12,247 nt of DNA from Blastocladiella britannica (lineage: Eukaryota > Blastocladiomycota > Blastocladiomycetes > Blastocladiales > Blastocladiaceae), in contig MU624707.1 in the NCBI GenBank assembly GCA_025349905.2, positions 1 to 12,247 of the forward strand. The letters are read 5' to 3'. Each line of letters starts with the position of its first letter. The stretch's first letter is position 1. Under the pieces are notes generated by a model that saw nothing but the letters and a program-made list of their open reading frames with translations, had not been told where the DNA came from and made no database searches. Positions 1-8,916 of the stretch are shown here, piece by piece. The translations under genes were made by a program, and so were the position numbers.

Positions 1-110
1 GGGTGATTGGTGGTGGCGGTCACGTTTCCGGGGTTCAATTTTTTTATATTGCTGGCCGGCTTCAAAATTGTTGCAAACTTGAATTAAATCCACCATAACA
101 AACAAAAAAA
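1..110 (+). promoter_or_regulatory. 5' flank of the ASCC2-like gene
   Basis: No coding region is seen here. An AT-rich block (around 39-50, T-run followed by tatatt) and an A-rich stretch directly before the ATG at 111 fit a core promoter and 5' UTR. No specific transcription-factor site can be defended. Confidence 0.35.
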
Positions 111-2453
111 ATGTTTGGCAAAGGCAAAGGCAAGGGCAGATCACGCAACGTCCCCGACCGCCCCCCGTCTCCTCCCCCGCCGCCTCCCCCGCCGCCGTGC
201 GCGCCGTACTTGCCGACGCTCCCGAACTTGCCCCCGGCCGCCCAGGCGCATGCCCTTCGAGCCAGCCTGCTCGCCATCTCGTCATGTCTGTCGGAACCCA
301 CCGCCGCGACCTTTGCCGCCGCGTCCCTGTCTCTGGGCGTGCCAGCGTTCACCGAGTCGTACCTTCGGTTCCGTCCCGCAGTGCCCCCGGCCAAGCCGCG
401 CGACACGGCCACGCTGCGTGCTGCCGACACCCTCACGTACGCGTGGTTCCGCAAGCTGGCGATGGTGCTTTCGTCGGCGCGCGGGCCCATGGACTCGGTG
501 CGCGCGCTGGTGGCCGACCTGTCGCCACTGACGGTGATCGACTTTGTCAAGTGGTTCCACGCGACCCCGGCCACGCGCGCCATCATTGACGCGGTGCTGT
601 TGTTCCGCCCGACGCTCGTGCACGACGTGGCCGACGTGGTGCGCGCAGCCACCTGGTACATGGCCGACGCGGTGCGTGCCGCCCGCTCGGGTGACCAAAA
701 CGACGCCGAACATGACACCTCGTCCTCGGACGCTGCTACCGCCGCCGCTGTCGCCGATGCCATCGCGGCGTTCTCGGCCCTAGTGCAGGCTGCGCCGGAC
801 TTGGCCCGCACCGTCCTTGACGATGAGTTTGTGGCCGCCGCCGCTGCCTACCACGAGCAGGCTTTGCACGCGGCACCGAGCAGTACCATCCCGGCCTTGC
901 TGGCGTCGGTGCTCTCGCTTCGCTTTCTGGAGGACGAGGACGCGGCCGCACTCGACCACTTGGCCATGTTGCTGCGCATGCTCATGGACAATGCCACCGC
1001 CGCCGATGTCCCAAAAGAGTCGTGGCTCGTGAGCGCAGTGACCGTTCAGCCTTACTTTCTCGACACGATCCAGCAGCTGGCGAGTCGCTCTGGCAATCAG
1101 TGCGTTTGTTCTTCTCAATTGTTGACATGGTTATCTCATTCACGCTTGATCTACCAGAGAGCTCGTCGATCTGCACTCTACGCTCTCGGAGCTGGCGAGC
1201 GCGGTGGCAAGCGCCAAAGCGGCAGCAGCGGCAAACTCGGGTGCGGTTGCCGACACTCCCGCGGTGCTCGCAGCCATTGCGCAAGTGCAAGAGATGCTGC
1301 CGCACGTGACGCCAGTAACGATCCGTGCCCTTCTTCCCGAGCACGGTAACGACGTTGCGGCGCTGATGGATGCGCTCTTCTCGGACCCGGCGCTCCAAAC
1401 CTATGAACCGACGACAACTGAGGCGCCATCGGCCGGGTCGCGGTCGCGCCCGCACTCGCCGACGCCCGTGCCCGTGGACCCCAAACTGCGCGAGGCGATT
1501 CGCGCGCGTCTGTCGGCCATGGACGATTTCGACCCGTCGCTGGTGGTGAAGCGCGGCGCCGATGCCCGCGACAACAAGCTGATTGCCGGCGACGCCGCCG
1601 CGCCGCTCAGGGACGCGGCCAAGTTGTCGGTGCTGCAGGCGGTCGCGCGCATGGCCGAGGAAGAGGCCGCCGCCATCAACGACCCGACGTACGACGACGA
1701 GTATGACGACACGTACGACGGCGTGGACGTGCATGTGGTCGACGGCACCGCCGATCAGGAGGCGGAGGGCGACGTGCGGCGTGGTGGGGGCAGCGACGCC
1801 CGACGCACCGGTGGTGGACGTGGTGGACATGCGTCGGCGGACCCGACTGCCGCCCATGTGCCGACGCTGCTGCGCGCGTACAGCTCCAGCCCCGGCGCAT
1901 TCGAGCGCAGCGCCAAGCGCACCATCGAACGCGCTCAGCTGAAACGCGAGACTGGTCTTGACGACCAGCAGATCGAGGGGTGGGCGAGCATGTTGCGTCG
2001 TGACGTGCGTCTTTTGACTCTTATTTGTTCTGGTCCCTGAATTCTCACTTGGAAACGCACATACAGCCCGCACGACTCCGGCACTTGGAATCCAAGGTCT
2101 CGTCCCTGTCCAACAATGCGTACTCTGCGCCGAACCCGAACCATGCGCGCCGGCTGGAGGCAGAGCCTTCAGAAGAAGGCGAGTCACGCGGCGGGCCACC
2201 GTTCGGCAGTGCCCGCGGCGGCGGCGGTGGGGCCCGTGGTGGCGGCGGCGGTGGTCGTGGTGGATCGACGGGAGGCCGTGGTGGCGGTCGTGGCGGATCA
2301 AGCGGAGGAGGCCGCGGCGGCGGATTCACTGGCGGAAGCGGCGAGGGTGGCAATCCCGGCCGAGGCGAAAATGCCAGCCGCGGCCGAGACGATATTGCCC
2401 GATCCCGGAGCCGCGCAAACGCGCACTGGCGCAAGACCAAGGACATGGCGTGA
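111..2453 (+). CDS. ASCC2: ASCC2/Cue3-like CUE-domain protein, three exons
   Basis: Exons 111-1099, 1158-2004 and 2067-2453 join to a 740-residue protein. Introns are 58 and 62 nt, both with GTGCGT donors. The N-terminus has a KGKGKG stretch and a run of about nine prolines (about residues 20-29). The CUE ubiquitin-binding domain lies at about 366-405 (core EMLPHV...LLPEHGNDV...DALF). The acidic family signature YDDEYDDTYDG is at 508-518, and TGLDDQQIEGWASML sits just before the last junction. The tail (about 662-704) is RGG-rich and ends in basic residues. In known members, ASCC2 binds Lys63-linked ubiquitin with the ASCC3 helicase in alkylation repair, and yeast Cue3 acts with Slh1 and Rqt4 on stalled ribosomes. 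Which role applies here is inference. The start has A at -3 and an A-rich leader. The C-terminal RGG block looks lineage-specific. Confidence 0.9.
2210..2345 (+). repeat. GGC/GGT-rich low-complexity tract encoding an RGG box
   Basis: An imperfect array of ggc, ggt and cgt codons lies in the last ASCC2-like exon. It encodes repeated RGG and GGG units with interspersed Ser and Thr. RGG boxes usually bind RNA and are arginine-methylated. The tract is translated in frame, and its antisense proline-rich reading frame is a composition artefact. Confidence 0.85.
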
Positions 2454-2504
2454 ATGGGAACCCGTTTCCCTTTCTGATCAAAATACAAATTTCAGGAAAA
2501 AAGT
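2454..2504 (+). promoter_or_regulatory. 51-bp spacer between tandem ASCC2-like and KEX1-like genes
   Basis: The spacer must hold the 3' end signal of the upstream gene and the leader of the downstream gene unless these overlap coding sequence. A small inverted repeat (GGGAA at 2456-2460, TTCCC at 2466-2470) follows the stop. An acceptor-like tttcAG ends at 2495, ten bases before the KEX1 ATG. A 5'-UTR intron or trans-splicing is possible but unproven. Confidence 0.4.
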
Positions 2505-5111
2505 ATGACACGGTCCAAGACCGGCAGAGCGTATTTGCTCGCCGTACTGGTGGCTGTCATTGCCTATGCGCAGTGCCACCTTGTTCTCGCCGCGCCGGCC
2601 GGTTCGCGGCTCTATTTCGAGGGAGTCTTGGTTGACAGGTGGCACTGACAATTACATTCACGAACAGCTGATTACTTCATTTACTCCTTGCCTGGCGCGC
2701 CTCCAGAGGCACGACGCGTCCGACAGTATGCTGGTCACTTGCCGATCGATGAGTCCGGCGACCTCAACATGTACTTTTGGCTGGTGCTTGGGGAAACGCG
2801 TCCGGCCAACTCGACCGAAAAGCTCGTCATTTGGCTGAATGGCGGGCCCGGCTGGTACTTCACCTCTCTATTGCGCGATTTGGCTTCGGTTACTTATTTA
2901 TTTTTTGTTGCAGCTCGAGCCTGGAGGGCATGGTTCTCGAAAATGGTCCGCTACTTGTGAGCGAAAATGGCAAGCTGCACGCAAACGAGCACAGCTGGCA
3001 CAAGCGCGCCAATGTCCTCTACAGTATGTCCTTTCCAATTTTCGCGCGCCTTGCAGAGGCGAGGGTTGCTCACCTTGCTCACGACTGCGATCCGATCGAT
3101 CAGTTGATCAGCCAATTGGAACGGGGTATAGCTTCTCCAAGTTGCGTCAAAAGACGACCACCCAGGTTCAGGTACGTTGCAAAGACATCCATAGCCAGTA
3201 GAGAGAGATCATGATTGGTATTCACGCATACTCACCACTATTTCGGATCTGGATCGCTGCCATAGATGGCAGAGCAATTCACCAATTTTCTCGTCAAGTT
3301 CTTTGCCGTATTTCCAAACCTGCAAGAAAGCGATGTATGTCTCCTTGCTATTTTTGAAAAGCTCAAAGCTTAGTTTTGCACCACCGCCACAACAGATCTA
3401 TCTGGCGGGCGAGTCATTTGCTGGAACCTATATCCCCTACATTGCCCAAGCGATCCTTGTCCACAACTCGTTCCAGCCAATCGTCACTGCCAACTCCTCC
3501 ATGATTCCCTGGTCGCTCAAGGGCATGATGATTGGCAATGGCTGGATAGACCCCGTGAACCAGTACCGCTCGTACATTGACTTTGGCGTAAAGCACAATC
3601 TGCTTTCTGGCGGTTTTTTGGTATGCAGCACTCCCAGGATCAAAGTTATCTTTTTGTTTTAAAGATTCATTTGCAATATAGACGACCGCCGAAGAGGACT
3701 GGGTTGGGTGCAGGAGTGCCATGGAAAAGAACGGCGTTCGGATCCACGTGCCAGAGTGCGAGTCCATCAGCAACCAAGTCACGGAACAGTCCAAGGTGAA
3801 CCATGGTGGCTTGTGCATGAATGTGTATGACATTCGGCTTCGTGACGAATCGTTCGGCGACGGCTGCGGCGCCGCCTGGCCCAGTACTTTGATGGGAGCG
3901 TACAGGTTCTTTGGCGTATGTCGTCCGTTTTTTTTTTTTTTTTTGCTTTGATTTCACCTAAACTCATCACATGCGTTGGTAAAAATATAGGATCAAACTC
4001 TGCTCGACTACACTCATGCACAAGGTTCAGTGAACCAATGGGTTGAATGGTACGTTGTCCTTTTTTTATGTGTGCAGACAAGCGAATCTCTCTTACACAC
4101 TCGATCTTGATTGAGCAGCTCCAGCAGCGTCTTTGATGCCATGAAGAAAGATTCATCTTTGCCTTCCATCACGGTATATGGTTTCCCTCTTTTTTTTTGG
4201 TCACCGAGGACTACGTGACTGAAACGAAGCTATACCAAGTTGCTCCCCGATTTGGTGAAAAAAGTGCCCCTTTTCCTCTACAGCGGCGACCAAGACTTTA
4301 TTTGCAACCATCAAGGTACCTCATCTCTATTTTCTTTGTGTCACTGATGTTTACCATCTCAAAAAGAAACAAAGGAACCGAAACCATGCTTGACGACCTT
4401 GCCTGGGGCGGGAACGACGCCGCCATGCCCCCCATGAAGCAACCCGTGTACGTGGGCGATCGCAAGTTTGGCTCGTTCCAGCGTGCCGGCAATATCACCT
4501 ATGTGCTCGTGTACAACTCGTCGCACATGGTGCCCATCAATGAGCCCAGCGGCATGCTTGCGCTGTTGGACGACATGCTTGGCATCGCGCCGGTCCAATT
4601 GACACCTTCGTTGAATGTACGTATTTCTTTATATATATATATATCCTTGGATTGACACAGGAGTGTGCAAATCTAGGAACAATCCCAAGCGCCCAACTCC
4701 AACTCGACAGGAGCACCGATATCGTCAGCGCAACCCGACCGATTCGGTGCCGGATTGTACGGTCCCAATTTTCCAATTTTTCTTTATGTAGCTCACAATA
4801 CTTTTGATAGTGGCACCGGCATGCTCGTCACCATAGTGCTAGTGGCAGTGATTGGCGCCATTGCACTATACCGTCGCCCTGTCCTGCGCCGCATCTGGCG
4901 CCAACGCGGGCCCAAATTACACCGATCCGCCGACCAGATCGGCATGGACCCGCTCACGACCATGACGCAGCCCGACCACGAGGTGTTGTTTTCGCATGAC
5001 GACCATGAGGACGGAGACGACGAGGAGGCGGTGCTGGGCCGTGTCAGTCAGCTCGGGTACCATAGTGGATCAGACTCGGAGTCGGAGGGCCGGCGTCCAC
5101 GAATGAGATGA
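2505..5111 (+). CDS. KEX1: Kex1-like membrane-anchored serine carboxypeptidase (S10), twelve exons
   Basis: Exons: 2505-2601, 2668-2854, 2914-3023, 3104-3171, 3266-3334, 3396-3620, 3682-3915, 3991-4049, 4119-4173, 4240-4315, 4375-4616 and 4677-5111. They give 618 residues. A signal peptide covers about residues 1-30. The substrate-binding LVIWLNGGPGCSS is rebuilt exactly across the 2855-2913 intron. The catalytic triad is Ser184 (GESFAGTY), Asp387 (GDQDFICN) and His444 (NSSHMVP). A transmembrane helix (about 522-539) is followed by a cytosolic tail of about 79 residues with an acidic cluster. Kex1 is a trans-Golgi type I protein that removes C-terminal Lys/Arg from precursors after Kex2 cleavage. 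The architecture matches this, but the specificity is inferred. The first intron (2602-2667, donor GTTCGC) is the least certain; the other junctions are fixed by frame and motifs. Confidence 0.9.
3928..3944 (+). repeat. 17-nt T homopolymer inside KEX1-like intron 7
   Basis: A run of 17 T lies within the 75-nt intron 3916-3990. It acts as or resembles a polypyrimidine tract, but it is well upstream of the acceptor. Its length is prone to sequencing error, with no coding effect. Confidence 0.9.
4631..4644 (+). repeat. (AT)7 microsatellite inside KEX1-like intron 11
   Basis: Seven AT units lie in the intron 4617-4676, between the GTACGT donor and the acceptor. The acceptor used is the second of two nearby AGs (4675-4676), because only that one keeps the transmembrane exon in frame. 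Confidence 0.85.
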
Positions 5112-5148
5112 GTATTTTTTTATTTCACGAAACGTATTTAATTATGGT
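5112..5148. other. 37-bp convergent intergenic gap
   Basis: Only 37 bp separate the stop of the KEX1-like gene (+) from the stop of the PTPDC1-like gene (-). The gap is AT-rich. Both 3' UTRs must overlap each other and probably the opposite coding sequence. Confidence 0.85.
5119..5124 (-). terminator. AATAAA poly(A) hexamer of the PTPDC1-like gene
   Basis: AATAAA reads on the minus strand, 25 nt beyond the PTPDC1-like stop. Usual cleavage 10-30 nt downstream would fall at about 5090-5110, inside the last codons of the KEX1-like gene on the other strand. Position and hexamer are seen; use is inferred. Confidence 0.5.
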
Positions 5149-7029
5149 CTATTGTTCTTTTGCAGCCGATGAAGCAGCAGCAACAGACGCTTCACGAGCC
5201 CAAACAAGCTGGTCCAGTTCGTACCGCACTCCAGCCCATTGCTCGTGGTTGGTTTCGGCAAAGTCGTCGCGAGTAAGGAGGTGAAGGGCCAGAAAGAAAA
5301 GTCGCCAGTCGTCGTCGGATTTGCCCAGGATCGTCTGTTTTTGGTTGGTACATTCAATACTTCATTGCATTTTGAGCATTATCAAAAAATAAAATAAAAT
5401 AAAAAAAACGAACCGGATGCAGACAGGAAAAGAGCGCGACAGTAATCGCCCTGGGGGACGAGTGTGCCCGGTCAAATGCGAACCCATGTGGCAGCTGCAG
5501 ATCTTGGGTGAGCTTGATGGCCGGATCACGCAGAAAACTCAGGAACCACGTTGATAGGATGCCTAGGAGAGCTGGAACGCTTGTGCATGTGCTGATGTTG
5601 GGAGAACGGAGCGTGGATGTAAAATTTGCCTGGATCGTATGATACAGAAAATCGTTGGTGACGCCGATAAAAATGAAGGCAGAGGTAACGAGAATAGTAC
5701 CAATAACCGCTCTCGAATTTCAACGTCTTCGGCGCTGCCATTGCCGTTAATCACTCGCTGAAGCTGATCCACCATATCTCCTGACGTTAAGGATTTGGAC
5801 AATCTTCCGAGTTGGTCAAGGGTATCCTGAATCAGCTACATGACGGATATATAGAGAGTCAAAAACAAAGTGCGGGAAATAAAGTTAAAGAGAAAATACC
5901 CAATGGACAGCATAGCGGGATTCCAAGCCATGGAAGAGCGCCCGATGCGCGCCCATCACTTCCGAAAGATCGGACTGGCCGTGATACCGCGGATCCAGGA
6001 CGACTTTTGAGCGAAGGGTCTCGAAAAACACTTGGAATGCAGTCACAAATGCAACTTGCTTTGGGGTCTGGACGGATCCCGGGCGGGATTCGCGAACTAG
6101 GGCGATGGCCTGGATATTTTCGTGAATGAGAAAAATGAAAAACAAAACAAAACGGATCGGACAGACCTGTGTTGCGTTCATTCCCTCGTTATAGACAAGA
6201 TAGCAAGCAATGGCGAGTCCCGTCCGACCAAGTCCTGCGTGGCAGTGAACGGCAACCCCGCGGCCAGCCAGAATCTGCGATGCCATGACCTTAACGATCG
6301 AAAGGATCTGCTCCAGCGTTGGGACATTCATGTCCTCCCTAATAACATTGTTTCCCAGTAACCTATGTCAGGAATCAAATATCCTGCCCAGCGCAGCTCT
6401 CGTACCATGAAAAATTGAAGAAATAGACTGCAAAAACAAATCAAAAGTCAGGATCGACGCCCTTTGAATAAAAACACGAAAAACGAACACCCGGCCTTAA
6501 TGAATTCCTCAGGGTCATACGAAAACCCCGTCTTTGGCATCACGCCGTATCCGCATTGCGGGTGCTCGTGGAGTTGCTGCAGGTTAATTACGCTGGTGAC
6601 ACCGCGCACGCGCATTTCCTCGACCAAGTTCCCGTTAGCCATGAGATCGGCGGACGGGCGCGCCATGGCAAGAATGTTCGGGGTGATCCATGACGAATAG
6701 AGCCCGGGCAGGACGATTTGCGTGGGTGGAAACAGCTCGGCGCGGGCCGGACCACAGTACTTGCAAGTGCGGCCACCGCAGAATGCACACGTGTTGGCGT
6801 TGATGGCGCCGGCCGAAGACACGATGGTGGACGGTACCGATGCCGCGAACGCGACCATGTTGGACGCGGCATTGACTACCGGGCTCACGGGACGGCGGAT
6901 CAGCGCAATGGCGGCCTGGGCGGGGCGCATCAGCGACGCGGACATGGACAGGGACGAGGGGGCCGTCGGCAGGGTCGGTGACGACGCGTCGGGCGATGTT
7001 GGCGAGGTTGGAGTCGCAGGAGGCGTCAT
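5149..7029 (-). CDS. PTPDC1: PTPDC1-like dual-specificity protein phosphatase, seven exons
   Basis: Minus-strand exons in order: 7029-6489, 6427-6406 (22 nt), 6338-6167, 6109-5900, 5835-5701, 5629-5414 and 5334-5149. They give 493 residues. A variable Ser/Thr/Pro-rich N-terminus precedes a Cys-rich CAFCGGRTCKYCGP motif and the family block GLYSSWITPNILAMARPS. The phosphatase core has the general-acid Asp190 (FSWED, aligned to the WKD of animal PTPDC1) and the P-loop HCHAGLGRTG with nucleophile Cys220 and Arg226. RESRPGSVQTPKQ follows. The C-terminal part (VPALLGILSTWFLSFLRDPAI) resembles the conserved C-terminal domain of animal PTPDC1. The family is a Cys-based protein phosphatase, and in animals it is linked to cilia formation; the substrate is unknown. 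The catalytic residues are intact, so it should be active. The final exon frame was chosen because it splices in phase and ends at TAG 5151-5149. Confidence 0.88.
6339..6405 (-). other. PTPDC1-like intron 2 with two in-frame acceptors
   Basis: The 67-nt form ends at AG 6340-6339 and gives FSW-ED-MNVPT, matching the WKDYGVASL spacing of the family. An earlier AG at 6364-6363 would make a 43-nt intron and insert eight residues between the conserved Trp and the general-acid Asp. Both keep frame. I prefer the later acceptor. Confidence 0.7.
6406..6427 (-). other. 22-nt exon 2 of the PTPDC1-like gene
   Basis: This exon completes FYFFNFSW, which matches the IYFYNFGW block of animal PTPDC1. It is flanked by a TTTTTGCAG acceptor and a GTACGA donor. 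Its 22 nt join phase 1 to phase 2. Without it the WxD loop is lost and the frame breaks. Confidence 0.8.
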
Positions 7030-7237
7030 TTGTATTTTATGGCCGTTTTGGGAAACACAGCAGGAGGGTCTCCGAAGCGGATTCGAAGAAATTTCTTTCG
7101 GAGTTGTCCAACAACACTAAAACGGTCTCCCAAATTATTTTGATAATTAAAATAAATAAAACCTTATTATATTTTTTTTTATAACCGGTGCTTCTCTGCG
7201 AGACCTTCTCTCTACGAGACAAGAAGAAAAAAACACA
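7030..7237. promoter_or_regulatory. Divergent promoter between PTPDC1-like and unrecognised gene
   Basis: This 208-bp AT-rich spacer has long T and A runs (about 7130-7185) and serves both outward genes. It contains one arm of an inverted repeat (7056-7077) and a partly self-complementary GAA/TTC stretch (about 7083-7102). A direct repeat of the hexamer cgagac lies at about 7198-7220. No TATA box is assigned. Confidence 0.5.
7056..7077 (+). repeat. Inverted repeat, left arm
   Basis: A 22-nt sequence beginning cacagcaggagg and ending tctccgaag matches the reverse complement of 8917-8938 at 21 of 22 positions; the mismatch is at position 13. A further 11-nt match (tccgaagcgga, 7071-7081) corresponds to the reverse complement of 8902-8912. 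The arm lies 27 bp upstream of the PTPDC1-like start. Confidence 0.85.
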
Positions 7238-8685
7238 ATGGCCAAGGCTGGCAAATCCCCACCTAAAGCCTGCCCCCAGCAGTCGCTACAGATCTTCCCT
7301 TTGAACATATTTCACAACTCCACTTGTCCATCTCCATGTGCAGCCTCCTCGGGACCGGGGATTGATTTCGGCCATCCTTCTCCGGAAAACTCTGCTTGGC
7401 ATTGCACGCGCCCCGCCCTCCTCGCTCGCCTCGCCAGCAGGCCCGCCTGCGTCCACGGCATCCCTACAGCTGACCACCGATCAGCTCGTTCGTTTTCGTT
7501 CACAATTGGCGTCCCCACTTGCCTTATTTATGCACCAACTGACGCCTAATGTATACCAGAGTGCCGTGGACGCACTGTACTTCAAGCACTGGCTCTGCCC
7601 CAGCGCCGCGACATTTGGCAACAAGTTGATTCTTACTGCCCTTTTGCCGCAGGTGCTGGCCTTGGTGTACGGTGAGCGGACGCCCGCTGGGTCGTACTCG
7701 CCGCACGAGACCGCCCTCATCTCGGACTTCATTGCCCACCACACAAAGGCAATGAAGGACCGGTTGAAGTACAGGGTACACCCAACTATTTTATGAATGC
7801 CACGCCGTTACTAACGAATGCTAAACAGGCCGACTGCCTTGGGTCACGACCGACGGAGGATGCGGCGGTGGCTCTTTATGGTCACGTGGCGCCCACGCGA
7901 GCGCAAATTGTGCATTGTGCAATCTTGGTACTTTTTTTTAGTGCGGCGTGGATTCCCTCCATTTACCCATCAGCCAACAGCGGTACGCCTACCCGGAGCC
8001 TCCGACCGCACTGGGTCAAGACCACATCCTGCGGATCGTGGCCAAGGGCGGCGTGTCGATCGTGGCCAACTACTGGATCCGTGTGGAATTGTGCTGCACG
8101 CACATCCGGAAGTTGAGCCACGTCGCCGCCAACGTGCAGGACCGAATCATTGCGTGGAGCGTGGCCACGTTTGCGCCCGGGATGACTTCTGGATTTCATG
8201 ACCTACCATGGGATTCCCTTAGCTTGCCAATGGAGCCGACGCCGCCGCCCGCTGGCGCACCCGCTCGCAGCCAAGGTCCCCCGTCAAGCCTGTTGCTGGG
8301 TACGCAAGGAAGCCGGCCGTTCGAGTACCTGAGCCCTGCTTCTGTCGCCGCCGTCACCGCTGGCTCGGGCCTCTCCGTTGCGCCACCGCCGCGTCCGTCG
8401 AACCCACTGGCTGCACCGACTGGAGTGGCGGACCCACCGGCCCGACCACCACCAATGTCGCCAGCAGTTGGACCCGTGCGCGCGCCGCTGCGACCCATGG
8501 GCACAAGCCGAGCCGCCGCGCCTGGCCCGGTTGGATCGGCCATGCTTCCGCCGCCCCTGCCGCCCACCACCTCACTGGCGCATCCGGGCCGTGTGCCGCC
8601 GCCGCCGCCGCCCGCATCCGTGGCAATCAGCACGCATCGGACGCTGGGCATGATCCTGATGCCCCACCGCCCTCCGGGCCAATAA
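7238..8685 (+). CDS. Unrecognised protein with Pro/Ala-rich C-terminal half
   Basis: I do not recognise this family. The likely start is ATG 7238 (A at -3, G at +4, A-rich leader). It begins MAKAGKSPPK and needs an intron to reach the next frame; the best fit is donor 7338 (or 7326) with acceptor 7439-7440. The exon to 7775 encodes a helical-looking region (LFMHQLTPNVYQSAVDALYF). A 53-nt intron (7776-7828) is well supported. The next exon runs from 7829 to about 7927, then the last exon 7942-8685. The junction at 7928-7941 is problematic. The region to about 8200 looks globular (RIVAKGGVSIVANYWIRVEL). The rest is low complexity in Pro, Ala, Gly and Ser, as in disordered regulatory tails. An alternative start is Met at 7530 (MHQLTPN). 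No signal peptide, transmembrane segment or catalytic motif is seen. The gene is probably real, but the exon model is tentative. Confidence 0.6.
7809..7815 (+). other. Consensus branch point TACTAAC
   Basis: A perfect TACTAAC lies 11 nt before the AG at 7827-7828 in the intron 7776-7828 (donor GTACAC). It is the clearest branch site seen in the window and strongly supports this 53-nt intron in the unrecognised gene. Confidence 0.8.
7928..7941 (+). other. 14-nt GTACTTTTTTTTAG segment at a forced frame change
   Basis: The frame used before 7928 and the frame used after 7941 differ. Removing exactly these 14 nt joins them in phase 0 (ATC TTG | TGC GGC). The segment has a donor like KEX1-like intron 2 (GTACTT), eight T and TAG. 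Donors further upstream at 7910, 7886 or 7868 would also be in phase and give introns of 32, 56 or 74 nt. Confidence 0.5.
8230..8680 (+). repeat. Pro/Ala-rich low-complexity coding region
   Basis: Dense ccg, ccc and gcc codons make runs such as APTGVADPPARPPPM and PPPPPPASVA. This is the C-terminal tail of the unrecognised protein. The apparent minus-strand Gly-rich reading frame over 8196-8651 is its shadow. Confidence 0.8.
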
Positions 8686-8686
8686 G

Positions 8687-8692
8687 AATAAA
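8687..8692 (+). terminator. AATAAA poly(A) hexamer after the unrecognised gene
   Basis: AATAAA starts one base after the TAA stop (8683-8685). This supports 8685 as the true end of the plus-strand gene and implies a very short 3' UTR. Confidence 0.5.
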
Positions 8693-8916
8693 CGGCGCCA
8701 AGAGCCGGTGCCCGTGCGCCCAGCGCGCACCCCCCAGCAACCGAGCGAGCGAGCCGCGCGGACGGGACGGGCGGCCATGCCTGTATTATAGTAATAGCAA
8801 TATATACCTACTACTACATTCCGAAGATACTCCGTATCGAAATTCATTCAGAATCGCGTCGAATTCCGCTGCAAGTTTCTTCGAAAATTTCAAGGAATTT
8901 TTCCGCTTCGGATTCC

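Noticed and set aside
982..2301. Long minus-strand open frame (439 codons) opposite the ASCC2-like gene
   Set aside because: It is His/Arg-rich with no motif, and lies over a well-supported gene. GC-rich coding sequence commonly leaves an open antisense frame.
2045..2488. Minus-strand proline-rich frame opposite the RGG tract
   Set aside because: It is a mirror of the GGC/GGT array and has no independent coding support.
5142..5357. Minus-strand frame starting MNVPTKNRRSW as the last PTPDC1-like exon
   Set aside because: The in-phase frame after the acceptor at 5336-5335 is a different one, giving TILGKSDDDWRLFF and ending at TAG 5151-5149, which fits the conserved C-terminal domain.
6363..6405. 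43-nt version of PTPDC1-like intron 2 as the main form
   Set aside because: It inserts eight residues between the conserved Trp and Asp of the acid loop. The acceptor 24 nt later gives the family spacing and a typical 67-nt intron.
7928..7941. Sequencing frameshift in the T8 run of the unrecognised gene
   Set aside because: Adding one T or removing two to restore the frame leaves an in-frame TAG just before 7942, so an indel cannot rescue it.
8196..8651. Minus-strand Gly-rich open frame of 151 codons
   Set aside because: It is the antisense of the Pro/Ala-rich tail of the plus-strand gene, and the composition explains it fully.
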